A stretch of 64,000 nucleotides of DNA from Eudorina sp. 2006-703-Eu-15 (Eukaryota; Chlorophyta; Chlorophyceae; Chlamydomonadales; Volvocaceae). Where the stretch lies: assembly GCA_003117195.1 (NCBI GenBank), contig BDSI01000016.1, positions 744,001 through 808,000 on the forward strand, given 5' to 3'. Both the position numbers and the translations under genes were made by a program. The notes beneath the pieces were generated by a model, which did no database searches, was not told the DNA's origin, and saw only the letters and a program-made list of their open reading frames with translations. Each line of letters opens with the position of its first letter. Within the stretch, counting starts at the first letter, position 1. Below, piece by piece: positions 46,501 through 56,665 of this stretch.

Positions 46501-47561
46501 TCAAAATAGTTCTTTCGATATGCAAGTGCCGTACACGGCTTGTACGGACGTCGTACCTGCGTGTTCGGCTCCAAGGGGTGACCCATCAGGTCCTGCAGGT
46601 TGCCGCCCGTGTCCACCTGGGTCACATGCCGACATGCGTGGGGAGGGAACGAGACATAGGAAATTGGTAGACATATCCAAACTGCGCTGCTGCCAGAGCA
46701 AAGGAGGCGGAAGGTAGAGGGGGGCTGGTGCGGCCTTGTGCGGTCTCTGTTGCTCGCCTTGATTCGATCCAAACATAAAGGGGTTGGTGTTTCGTGCGGG
46801 TCGGGAAACGGACCGTGGTTGGCCCCACGGGCTGGCGGACTGCGTGTGTGTGCGTTGTACGGCGGCGGTACGACAGGCCCTCACGGAGATGCGGGTGCGG
46901 CTGCTGGCGGCAAGAGGGCCGCCTCGGCCCCACCCCCTTGCCGAGGCCTGGCAATTTGGGGGGGGGGGCCTGGGCACCTTGCACCGCGACTCTGGTGTGT
47001 CGTCACAGCGGCCGGCGCACGGCGCACGGCGCACGCGGCTTTCAGAGGGAGAGGAAGAAAGGAGGGAGGCGACAGGGCGTTGAACTGCACTTAAAATGAC
47101 GGGTGAATCACAAGCAAGGCGCGGCCACTGCCGCGGCGCAGCTGCTGCTGCGTCAACCACCGAACGCGTTGCGCCGGATGAGGCAACGTCGCTGCCTCCT
47201 CCTGTGATGCGGTAGCGCGCTGAATGATTCGCGTTCGGGATCCGCCCGAACCACCCACCCAGGCCGCGCGCTGTGGCGCGCGTGTTTGTTCGTGTGTGTC
47301 TGCCGCAGGCCACGGATTGACACGGTTCTGGGCTTCTGGGTTTAGGGTTCTTCGGGTTCGGCCGGTGGGATACGGGAGCGGACCCAGTCAATCTGACCCA
47401 TGGGTCACGTCTCATCCGGCCCAGTGGCCCAGTGCCTGTGATCGTGCGGTGATCGATTCTATCATTATCACCTGGGTCTTGCCTTCACCGCCGCCGCTGC
47501 TGCTGCTGCTGCCGGTGATTGCGGTCTTCAGCCCTTCCATGGCACGGGTGACGGCCTCCAT
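40593..47561 (-). CDS. Zinc alcohol/formaldehyde dehydrogenase with N-terminal extension
   Basis: Fourteen exons: 47561-47472, 46616-46557, 46243-46085, 45390-45250, 44753-44611, 44054-43975, 43751-43705, 43305-43206, 42684-42548, 42109-42005, 41709-41603, 41217-41154, 40927-40808 and 40670-40593; every junction keeps phase, about 476 residues. The medium-chain dehydrogenase core starts at about residue 79 ([16 protein letters not shown]). Catalytic-zinc residues appear in AICGSDLH and GHEFMG, and the structural-zinc cysteines in [16 protein letters not shown]. The NAD(P)-binding motif is [12 protein letters not shown]. The order and spacing match the formaldehyde-dehydrogenase-like branch, including YGYxHxTGxYxGGQAxYVRVPF. 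It should oxidise an alcohol or aldehyde adduct with NAD(P). The 78-residue leader spread over three exons is Gly/Ser-rich and unexplained. Substrate is inference. Confidence 0.93.
43403..43487. repeat. Direct repeat pair flanking a short palindromic insert
   Basis: ATCATAAAGGGGTTGAGAGC plus CA occurs at 43403-43424 and again at 43466-43487. The 41 bases between contain TTTAGGGTTCAGCCC and CCTAACCTCAACCCTA, partly complementary to the repeat. The pair lies in intron 7 of the dehydrogenase. Confidence 0.8.
45476..45909 (-). repeat. Large intronic fold-back (imperfect palindrome, about 430 bp)
   Basis: Outer arms GTCGCCGCAAGCCCGCCTGC...GGAGCTCA (45476-45535) pair with the complement at about 45843-45909. 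Inner arms GTTGATCCCGTACAAGTCG...CCAGCCCTGGCTTA (45649-45690) pair with 45711-45752. Weaker pairing joins them. It lies in intron 3 of the dehydrogenase; a fold-back element or long hairpin RNA is possible. Confidence 0.85.
46656..46704 (+). repeat. Dispersed intronic repeat family C
   Basis: ATAGGAAATTGGTAGACATA, then TCCAAACTGCGCTGCTGCCA and GAGCAAAGG. Similar segments are at 51590-51642 and, more diverged, 455-505. All three copies are inside introns of different genes (dehydrogenase, FAM194-Trx, H-NOX). Confidence 0.65.
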
Positions 47562-49196
47562 GACTCTGACTCTGCGGCGGGACTTGGTGTTTCTGTTACA
47601 GAAAAAGTACAGAAAAGTCTGCCTCTGTAAAGTAAAGCTTATCTCGTGCACATGCAGCGACAGATAACGAGGGTGGATGCGCACAAGGTTGCGCCAAAAA
47701 ACGTTCACTCAGCGCAGCGCGTGTGTTGTCCAGGCGGGTGAGGTGTCCAGGTTCTGAACGTGGCTGTGCACCTGATGCTGTGTGTGCGGTAGGTGGTCGG
47801 TTAGGAGGTCGTTGACTCGGCACGTCGTTCGGCGGCCCTCGTACAGGGAAACGGTTGACGCATTGCTGACAGCGCCCGTGACGCCATCCCGACGACGACG
47901 GGGCGGCCCCCGGGCGGGCCCGTCCGTTTTTCTCGCACGCACCACCTAGAAGGGAGCAAAGATAAGTACAAACCTACGGTGGCTTTGTTCCTCGGCGTTA
48001 TCTCGATGTCTCGCATCCGGCGAGAAGAAAATATGGTCCGCCCTCTTATCATAAGCCCCAGGAACGTAGGTGCTCGCAGGGAGTTCGCAGCGCACCGGAA
48101 ACACCGCCCCAGCAGACGTGCCGCTGCCGCCGCCGCCGCAGCAGCACCGCCGAGCTCCTCACAGGTGGGGGCCCTCAAACCCTGGAGGACCGCCGCAACC
48201 GCACGACATCTGTCAGCGGCAAGCGGCCGCGTTCTCCGGGTCCGCACGCGAACGTGCCGGCCCACCGGTTGCACCCTTGGGCAGGGTTGCGCTGGATATC
48301 GTAGGCACCCTCCCCCAGGCCCCCACGTAAAGGGAACTGGGGGAACCGGGGCCGCAGGCCACGATGCCCTCTCAGAATCTAACCTCAAAAAGCCAGGACA
48401 AGAGAGAAGATATGAACCACACCTCAACAAGCCAGGCAGCCAGCCAGCCGGGCCGCACGAGAGGAAGGAGGGCAAGAGAGAAGATACGGTAGACGCCCCT
48501 CGGTCTACCAGACACGGGGACGAAGGAGGGAGGTGCGTTTGGACCCCTTCTTATCAATAAAGACAGCGAAACCGTAAAAAGGGGCCCCCACTTCCTGCGG
48601 ACTCCACCTCGCCGTGTCCTTCTCCGCGCCGCGCCGTGCCGTGTCCCCGTGTCCCACCGCCCGCCCCCCTCCCCCCGGTGCCTCTCTGAGGGATCGGAGC
48701 TCCGCCGGTGCGGCGGCCCCGACGCTGGCTCCACACCCCTGACGGTTACGGCACCACCCGGCAGCACTCGCAGCCGCCAGCCGCACATCGGTCCCCCCCG
48801 GGGCACCACAGTCTTTCAGTGCGATTACCGTATGCACATACACTCCTGCAACCGGGCGAGGAAGCCCAGGGCCTCCAGGGCCCTCAGCACCGCCTTCGCC
48901 TCCTCCTCTGCCTCTAAACATGTCCCCCGACCCCAACACCGCCGCCGTCGCCGCCGCCATCAGCGCGCACGCGCCCCCTTGCCAGGCTTCACGGATTCTA
49001 CCTACCTAACCCCCCTCTGCACAGGTCACCTCTCGTTGCAGCACATCCGTACAGCAACCCCGCACGTCCCGTACGACATCGCGCGTCGTCACACGACGGC
49101 GTCCGCACACTCTTAACAACACTCACATCGCTTCATTTCATTTCATTCCATTTCATCAACAGCCAGCCTTGTACAGCAGGCAAAACCTACAACAGG
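47562..49196. other. Intergenic: dehydrogenase upstream and FAM194-Trx 3' flank
   Basis: 1.6 kb between two leftward genes. It holds an AATAAAGACAGCGAAACCG repeat at 48557-48575 (also at 52000-52018 and inverted near 363-389). A minus-strand frame around 48835-48920 translates to a helix-like Glu/Ala/Leu-rich peptide behind a TTTAG acceptor, but I could not attach it to any gene. Another frame at 47801-48475 minus has no motif. Confidence 0.45.
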
Positions 49197-52100
49197 CTAC
49201 AGCTCTCGTAGCACGGTGGTGGGCCTTATGTAGTCGAGCAGGGTGTTGTCGCCGCCCGCCGCGAACCGGAAGTTCTCGGGCAGGAACTGGTGCTTGCGCC
49301 CGCGGATGAGCGCCGCCAGCGCCGCGTCGCGCACCTCGGCCTCGGAGCGCAGGTTGTTGGAGGCGAACACGAGCTTGCCCTCGAAGAACATGAGGAACAT
49401 GGGCACCGTACGGAAGCCGTACCGGTCCTGCAACGTGTTGCCCTCGCTGGCGTCCACCTTGAACATCTGCGCGCGCGCGTGTGTGTGTGACCCATGGGTC
49501 CGTCAACGTCTAACAAAAAGCCCGTGTGTGTGTGCGTGTGTTTAGGAAAATAAGCGTGCGTGTGAGGTGTGTGTTTGAGGTGCAAGTGAGAATCAAAGAG
49601 ATGTGGGTTACTGACACGGACAGCCGAGCCGCGATGTGCGTGTGCGTGTCGGGTTGGGGTGTGGAGGAACGGAGGCGGCGCGCACCGAGCTCCCCTGGCC
49701 GCATCCCCCCCGCACCCTTCGGGGTGTTACCCTAGAGTGCGACCCATGGGTCCGTCGACCGCCGCCGCCGCGTGGCATTCGGTGCGCTACCGCCACCGCG
49801 ACCCCCCCCCTCGAGCCGCGCGCCTCCCCGGCACCATCACATTTGGCACCGAATTCGGACCCACATCCCACACCCACATCCCACACCCGCACCCCCGCCC
49901 CTGCCTGCCCGCCCCGCCCCCAAACCCCCACCTTTATCCGCGCGCTCTCGCAGCCGCTCCGTGCCGCCGCCTCCTCACTCAGCTGCCCGTGCGCCACCTC
50001 CAGCTGCGCCTCCACGCGGCCGCACACCGGGTTCCAGTCCGCCAGCACGCACAGCAGCAGCAGCGTGTCGGAGGGCGCGGTGGGCCCCATCACCTGGCTC
50101 TCGAGGTCTCGGAGCCGCATGTACGGCAGCTTGGTCCGCCTGGCGGAGCGAGAGCGGGGTGGGGATGGGGTGGGCCGGGCGGGAGAGGGTTTGACATATG
50201 GGGTCCAGGAGTGGCGGTCAAGTGGAAACACAAGTCAGGCACGCAGGGAGAGAAGGCACGGTGGGAGAGTTGGGGAATGTGGGGAGATGCGGGCCAAGGA
50301 GGTGGGTGGGCCGGAGGCCTCCGCGCGTGGAGAGGCGGAGGTCAGGGCCGCAGTGCCCGATTGCGGTGTGGTGAGATAGTGGGTGCCAGATGTGATGAGG
50401 GGTTTGGGTGTTGCCAGAGGCGCGGCCATGTCAGGCGGGTGGGTCAGTGTCAGAAGACCACCACCCGGCAGGGCAGGGCAGGGCAGGGCAGGGCAGGGCA
50501 AGGCAGGTCAGGTCAGGTCAGGTCAGGGCAGGGGACCACTTCGCCGTCCGCACCCATCCCGACATCGGTGGGGTATCGGTGGTCTGACAGCCCTTGGCTG
50601 TTCCGCTGGTCATGAATTGTTTCACATGGATGAGGGCACGGCAGCGCTTGTGATGCCGCGCATCTGATGCCGCGCTTGTGATGCCGCGCTTGTGATGCCG
50701 CGCTTGTGATGCCGCGCATCTGATGCCGCGCATCTGATGCCGCGCTTGTGATGCAGCGCTTGTGATGCAGAGCTTGTGATGCAGCGCATCTGATGCCGCG
50801 CTTCATCCGCTATGCACGCCGCGGACCGGAGCGGCACCCGAGCTGGCGAACCGCCGCAGGAGCCGCCGCCCCATACAGCCGCATCCAGCCAGGGGAAAAT
50901 CTGGATCCATCCGCCCACGCACCCGCCCATGTACCCAACCCACCTGGCCTCTCTCCCACACACAGCCGTCCTCCACCCACAGGCCCAGCCATCCATCTCC
51001 CCACCCCGCTCCCCACCTGCAGGAGCAGAGCCACCCACCCACCCACCCCTGCTGTCTTCCTTTTTAACCCCCACCCTCGCACCCCCGCACCCAGCCACCC
51101 ACCTGGCCTTATACTTGGGTTCCACCGGCCGCAACGTCGCCGCCAGCCGCTGCTGCGTCTTGCTCAGCTCCGGACTCCCGTAGTCCTCCAGCCGCCCCAG
51201 CCCCCCCACCGAGCTGCCCCCGCTCGGGCCCGACCCGCCCAGCAGCGCCCCCGCCGACGCGGAGCGCGCCGTGCCGTACAGCACCCTGGACGAGCCCAAC
51301 CCCAACCCCAACGTATCGATCTGCCCCAGGCGGCTGTCCAGCGAGCGCAGGTCGGACACGGTGGCGGCCAGGGGGCAGGCGGGGTCCATGCGGCGGAGGG
51401 CCTTCTTGAGGGAGGCCACGCCGGGGCGCTCCGTCTCCACGGCGTGCGGCCCCGGGGGCACGTACAAGCTGCCCAGGGACTGTGAGGGGAGTGGTGTGGG
51501 AGGGTGGGTGGGAGGGAAGGAGGGGATATAGGAAATGGGTGGCAGGGTGGGAGGGGAGGACGGGTGGAAGAGTAGGACGGGTGGGAGGGTATAGGAAATT
51601 GGTTGACAGGTTCAAACTGCGCTGCTGCTGCCAGACCAGAGGAGGGGGGATGGCAGGGTGGGAGGGGTAGGAAGGTTGGCAGGGGTGAGAAGGGGGGTTG
51701 GGAAAAGACGGGTGTCCCGCACAAGGGGAAAGGGGAGCGGCGGGAGGCATTAGAGCAAGGGGCCAAGGGGTGTGGGCGGGCGGGAGGGCGGGCGGGAGGG
51801 ACTCCTGCTCTGCCAGCCTCCAAACACGCTGTAGTCCCCCCACCCACCACCACGGCCACCCACCAGGCCTTGCCCGGACTGACCCCAAACAGCTGGGCGC
51901 AGCACTTTCCCTTGCCGCCGTCACCTGCCTCACAACCCGACCGTCCTTATCCCGTAAGCATTCTCGCAACCCGGCCTCCACCCCGCACCCCCTCATGCCA
52001 ATAAAGACAGTGAAACCGCACCACCTCACCCCGCAACCCCTCACCCGCCCCACACCCGCCCCACCTGCTGCCGCTGCCGGATCGCCGCCACATCGAGTTC

Positions 52101-53990
52101 CAGCCGGCCCCCGAGCTGCGTGCCGACCACCTTGGCGGTGTACGGCGCTTCCGTACGCCGCGGCGCCTCGCCCACCTGCCACTCCCGCACGCAGTCGCCT
52201 GCCGAGAAGGCCGCGACGATGTTTTGTCGGTTGGTGAACCGGACGGTCAGGTTTGCGGAGGCTTCCAACCTGGGGCGCGGGGGCCGCACGGTCGGGGCCG
52301 CAGCCGAGGCCGGGGGACAGGCAGACGAGGGCTGTCTCGTTATACTGACACAAGGGGGACAAGCACACGAGACAGCCGGGCGGGCCGACGCGTGAAGAGG
52401 GCGGAGGGCTGTTGTGGGGTACAGGAACATTGGAGGGCTGTTGTGGGGTACAGGAACATGGCAGACATGCGGACCTCTGCGCTGCTGACAGAGCAGAGGT
52501 CCGATCGGAAGACGGCACGGGGCCGTGCGGTAGGGCTGGGGGTGCCCGCACTGCAAGATGGGGGCGGTCTAGGGGCTGCGGGTTGAGCGCACTGCCAGCC
52601 TCAGTGCCTCGGGTGGGGAGGCGCACCCCCACCCGCGCCTCGTCGGGCTCCAGGGCAAGCGGGTCGGGTGCAGGTTCTGGGGCGGCCCAGGCGTCCTCTG
52701 GCGTCTTCAAAGCCCCCCTGCTGCCGCTGCTGCTGGTGCCGAGGGGCCGGGCTGAGGCGCGGCGGATCGCTCCGAGGCGCCGCGTGGTCGGCGGAGAGGA
52801 GCGTGGAGACGGACTTGGCCCGGGGTACAGCGCGGGGGCGGGGGCTGCTATTTATTGACAAAGGGGGCTGCTGCTGTTGCCTGTGAGCGGACTGCCGATG
52901 GTGACCCGAAACTGGGGCGCCGCTGTGCTGTGCCGTGCCGTGCTGTGACATGCTGTGAACCTGCGATGGCGCGCCGACTCCTTCCTCCCCCTGTCGGTCC
53001 CTGCGTGTGACGCTGCGGGTAGGGTGGCCGGGACGCCAGCTCAATGTTGCCGGTCCCACGGCCTGCGTTTGTTGCTGTTGCTCCTGCTGCTGCTTTCCCC
53101 CCCCCTGAGGTCGGCCGCCGCTGTTGCTCCTGCTGGTGCCTCACCCCTGCATTTTGCCGCCGCTGTTGTTGCTGACCGTTGGGAATGGGCAACCGGCGCT
53201 GGGGAGGATCCGCCAACTGTGACCAGACCCTAGGGGCGGCTGCACAGCCTGGGCGCCATGCCGCCTTCACGAGACGCCGTGCGAGTCCACCCGGGGACAC
53301 CCGACCCACCCAAACCAACGTGTATGTTGTTATGTGGGTTACGGCGCACCCCAGCGCACCCTCTTCGTGCCAGCCTGCCATCCCCCTCGCCACGACTGAG
53401 TCCCGGGAGTAGGTGCCCGGGGCCCCTCCCGCCAGCGTGCAGGCCACCACTCACGTGATGACTTCGCTGCTTGAACGGGGGAATTTCCCGCGCTCAACCA
53501 CGTTCCCTTTCTTGTCCGAAACCGTAAAACTCCCCTCCGTGACGACAAGCCTGAAACGTGGCGGCAATTGTGGCATGGGGAACCGGGCAGCGGGCGGCAG
53601 AGGTTAGCGTGGACTCAAGGGCGGGCTTTTACGCGCCGACACGTGGGTAGTTGCAAACCCCCGCCGCATCTTCAAGACACATAAGAGTAAGAGAGTAAAA
53701 TTTGAAGTCAATGCGCAACGTTCGATGACGTCCACGCGTTGGGGTCGCACAAAGACGATTCCCTACCATGGCTTCCCTGTTGGGTAGTAAACGAACCCAA
53801 CTCCTTGCGCATTGAAATTTGCTATAATTTCAGATGATCTCGAGTCACTAAAGAATGTTATTATTTGTCCCCCGGGCTGCTTGCACACTATGACAGCTAT
53901 ATTTCCACTAGGGTAAAATATAGTTCCATCGCCGGTTGAAGGGTTCGTCTTATCAAGCTCGGAAGTAACGTTGTGCGGGAGGGACGCCAT
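49197..53990 (-). CDS. FAM194-domain / thioredoxin-fold fusion protein
   Basis: Six exons: 53990-53767, 53550-53455, 52269-52065, 51479-51103, 50139-49932 and 49466-49197; all junction phases fit, about 459 residues. Residues ~20-175 match the FAM194 C-terminal domain known from ERICH6/FAM194 proteins: GDGTIFYPSGNIAVIVC, GVGFVYYPTGKPW, GSFTVSDKKGNVV and ANLTVRFTNRQNIVAAF. Residues ~300-420 form a thioredoxin-like fold: TLLLLCVLADWNPVCGRVEA, then MFKVDASEGNTLQDRYGFRT and VPMFLMFFEGKLV, with the cis-proline intact. The redox CxxC is replaced by NPVC (a single cysteine), so disulfide exchange is doubtful and a scaffold role is more likely. A Ser/Gly-rich linker joins the halves. An in-frame TAA and TATAAA-like bases sit directly before the start ATG, so upstream non-coding exons are possible. 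A ciliary role is inference from the family's animal and algal distribution. Confidence 0.88.
50461..50532 (+). repeat. (GGCAG)n / (GGTCA)n pentanucleotide repeat
   Basis: GGCAG units run from about 50467 and change into GGTCA units near 50505. The array lies in intron 4 of the FAM194-Trx gene. Confidence 0.9.
50641..50806 (+). repeat. 14-bp TGATGCCGCGCTTG minisatellite
   Basis: About eleven 14-bp units alternating TGATGCCGCGCTTG and TGATGCCGCGCATC, with TGATGCAGCGCTTG variants, in intron 4 of the FAM194-Trx gene. It yields spurious open frames on the minus strand. Confidence 0.92.
51590..51642 (+). repeat. Dispersed intronic repeat family C, copy 2
   Basis: TATAGGAAATTGGTTGACAG, then GTTCAAACTGCGCTGCTGCT and GCCAGACCAGAGG, in intron 3 of the FAM194-Trx gene. 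Confidence 0.65.
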
Positions 53991-54878
53991 CCTTTATACA
54001 GCGCCGCGGCCTGATGTAGAGGGCTCATGACCATCTAGTACCGTAAATTCATTTTCAAGAACTACGTCAAGGCAAGCAACAAAACCGCTCCAAGTCAAAC
54101 GATGGTGGCTGGGGTCTTGCTCTAAGTCAGTCGTACAACGAAACCGTTTGACTTGTACGCGCCGTATCAGACGCGAGAGCACACAATGATGATCAGAAGT
54201 GCCAATACAGGATTTGGAGAATCAAATCCGTTGGTTGAGAAAGCAGCTGCCAAGGAAGGAGCCCTCCGCTCACGCCTTTGTCAGCTACCCGACCCTCGCG
54301 CACAGCGCCGCACTGCACGCTGTTCAACTCCAATGCAGGAGGGCCCCCGCTGAACCACTCTCCCCTTCTCAACACGAATGGTCAACGCCATATCTCCAAA
54401 TGTCACGAAAACATTTACACATCTCTTATTTGCCAGGAAGAGGTTGCCTCATTCCCTGCTCCTTACGTCCCCATTCACATCACAGCCCGCGACCCGCCAC
54501 ACACAAACAATGGTAAGTTAAATCCAGCCGCCATGAAGTGCTTTAGCATGAACTGCCATTCCGCTCCGCACACGATAAGCTGAAAGGCCTGCGCTAAGAG
54601 GTAGAGGTCCGCGCTCTGGACCGCGCTTCGGCCCGCCTGCAAGAGTTCCGCCCCTGCCCCCATTCGCTTGGTCCACACACCGCCAGCTGTGCACCGCCGG
54701 CAGTGACTCCCCGGCGCACAATTGGCATGCGTTTGGAACCATCGCCCAGCACTCCGCGCATGTGTGAGCCGCGCGCCATCTCGCCGCGCGCCGCAGCTCG
54801 ACGCCCCCTGGGCACCCCTCCTGGGCGCCACCCATCGCCCACGCCCTCGGTCGATCATCCTCGGCCCTCCCGCCGCAC
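53991..54878. other. Intergenic: FAM194-Trx upstream and bL19m 3' flank
   Basis: 888 bp between two leftward genes. Small frames such as 53994-54182 (minus) and 54199-54516 (plus) have no motif. The stretch should carry the FAM194-Trx promoter. I see no other gene in it. Confidence 0.45.
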
Positions 54879-56213
54879 TCAGCTCGCAGCCGAGACGCCG
54901 GTCTGGAAGGTGTTCTCGCTCGTCTCCCGGTCCAGCAAGTAGAACAGCCGCTCCTACAGCCGCGATCACGATGGTTCCAGGCGGAGGGGCGGTTCGTTCA
55001 TGGTCAACTGGCTTCCAGTCTTGCGCGAGGCCGCAGTGGATTTCGGCAGGGTGCGGGCAGGGTGCGGGCGCAGTACCGGATGGATAGGTGCTCCGAAACC
55101 ACTTCGACCCCCCAACCCACCCGGGTTCGTCCTCCGGGTTTATTTCTTTTTTTCATTTTAATTCCAACCCACCCCTGCACAGCGAACCCAACGCCGACCC
55201 AGATCCCGAGTGCCAGCAACCCCGACGCCGCGACCCCGGTACGGCAGCCACAACCAAACCGCAATCACAGGGGTCTCAGACCAACCCCTCATCCCCTCCC
55301 ATCGCCAGATGGCGGCCGTCTTCGTCAGCATGCCCGGCCGCCCCTGCCAGCATTCTCCGCCACTGGTGCAAGAGCTGACACGCGGCTGGTCGCGGGTGTC
55401 ACCCCGGCATGCGGCACACCACGGTGTGTGGATGTGCGCCCGTACCTGCGAGGAGTGGATGCGGCCCACGACTTTGATGCCCAGGAGGTCCGGCATGTAG
55501 AGCGGGATGTGCTGCACCACGCCGCCGCACTCGGGATAGACGTTGTATATCTTGAAGGTGCTGCGGATGCCCTTGTGGTAGCGCGCGATGCACACGCCCC
55601 GGTAGATGGTGACCTTGCGCTCCGCCTCCGGCAGCATCATGCGCACCTCGAGGATGTCCCCCGCGCGGAAATCGGGCAGCGGCCGCGCGGCGCGCACGCG
55701 CTCGACCTGCTCGCGCTCCAGCACTTGCATCAGGAAGCCCATGCGCTTCGCGACGTGCTTCCGGCGCTGTAGCGCACGCGTCGGCGTCCAGGGGGTGTAC
55801 TGCGCGGGGCTGCCCGTGGGTCGCTGCGCCAGGACGGGGGTGAGGTGGTACGGCCGCGTGGGTGGCCGCAGGTCGCGGAGCACCCAGGTGGGCACTTGCA
55901 CACGCTCGAGGGCGGCCGCGCCGAGTGCTGCGGGCCTGGCTGCGTTCTCGCCGGCAGTGTCTCGCGCTCCATCTGATAGCACCCCATTTGCTTGAAGCCC
56001 CGTGGGGTTCAGGTTAGGGGAGGCTGAGCTTTTCGTACCCGAGTTCGCATCCGCCAGCGCCGCTGTACTTTGACTGAGCAGACGCCAGGAATGATGGACG
56101 CAATCTGAGACCACCATCCATTGTTTTTGTGCAGTTGTCGTGACTAGAACTGAAGCCGACGGACTAGCAGCATGATGACTGAACAAACGTGTTCCAAGAA
56201 GATTTCCTAGCAT
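54879..56213 (-). CDS. MRPL19: Mitochondrial ribosomal protein bL19m
   Basis: Two exons: 56213-55446 and 54953-54879 (donor CAG|GTACGG, acceptor TGTAG|GAGCGG), about 280 residues. The bL19 core is unmistakable: FRAGDILEVRMMLPEAERKV, TIYRGVCIARYHKGIRSTFK, YNVYPECGGVVQHIPLYMPD and LLGIKVVGRIHSSQ joined to ERLFYLLDRE. bL19 sits at the subunit interface of the large ribosomal subunit. The ATG at 56213 begins MLGNLLGTRLFSHHAAS, a good mitochondrial presequence with Arg/His/Ser and no acidic residues; in-frame ATGs further upstream (for example 56468) would give a poorer leader. About 160 residues precede the conserved domain, much longer than bacterial L19. A plastid location cannot be fully excluded. 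It is divergent from the PWWP-SET gene. Confidence 0.92.
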
Positions 56214-56665
56214 GCTTTGATGATGTGATAATATGTTTAACCGTTTCTCGATGAGGCGGTGACGAAAACCTAGCGGGTGTTCGGCACAGCCCTGAGTCCG
56301 CCTAAACTGCGTTGGCGCTTGAGGCGTGAAAAGGAAATTTCGAATGATTCTGCAATGATTCCTCAACCTTTTAGAATGAGAAGTGAGCTTGGTCGCACGA
56401 CCGTCATGGTATGTCACGACAAAGGATTTGTTAGCGCTGAGGTGCATGTATTCGCAACGGGCCTTCATATAACAAATGTTATCCTTTTCAAACACTCACA
56501 CAATACTTAGTATTTCATTGTTGTCTCAGATAGCTTTCCTACTGTGTAGTCTTCTTGCCTAGCAGTTGAACGAAGTTTGCGTTGCGGAGCGAACGCAACG
56601 TTGACCTTGAAATGATGCGATAGCAGTCTCACTGGAGGCGCCGTTGGGGGCGCGGCAAAAGGAGA
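56214..56665. promoter_or_regulatory. Divergent promoter region, bL19m / PWWP-SET gene
   Basis: About 450 bp between opposite start codons at 56213 and 56666, AT-richer than the coding sequence. The minus-strand bL19m frame stays open through most of it without a good start, consistent with 5' UTR. Confidence 0.55.
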
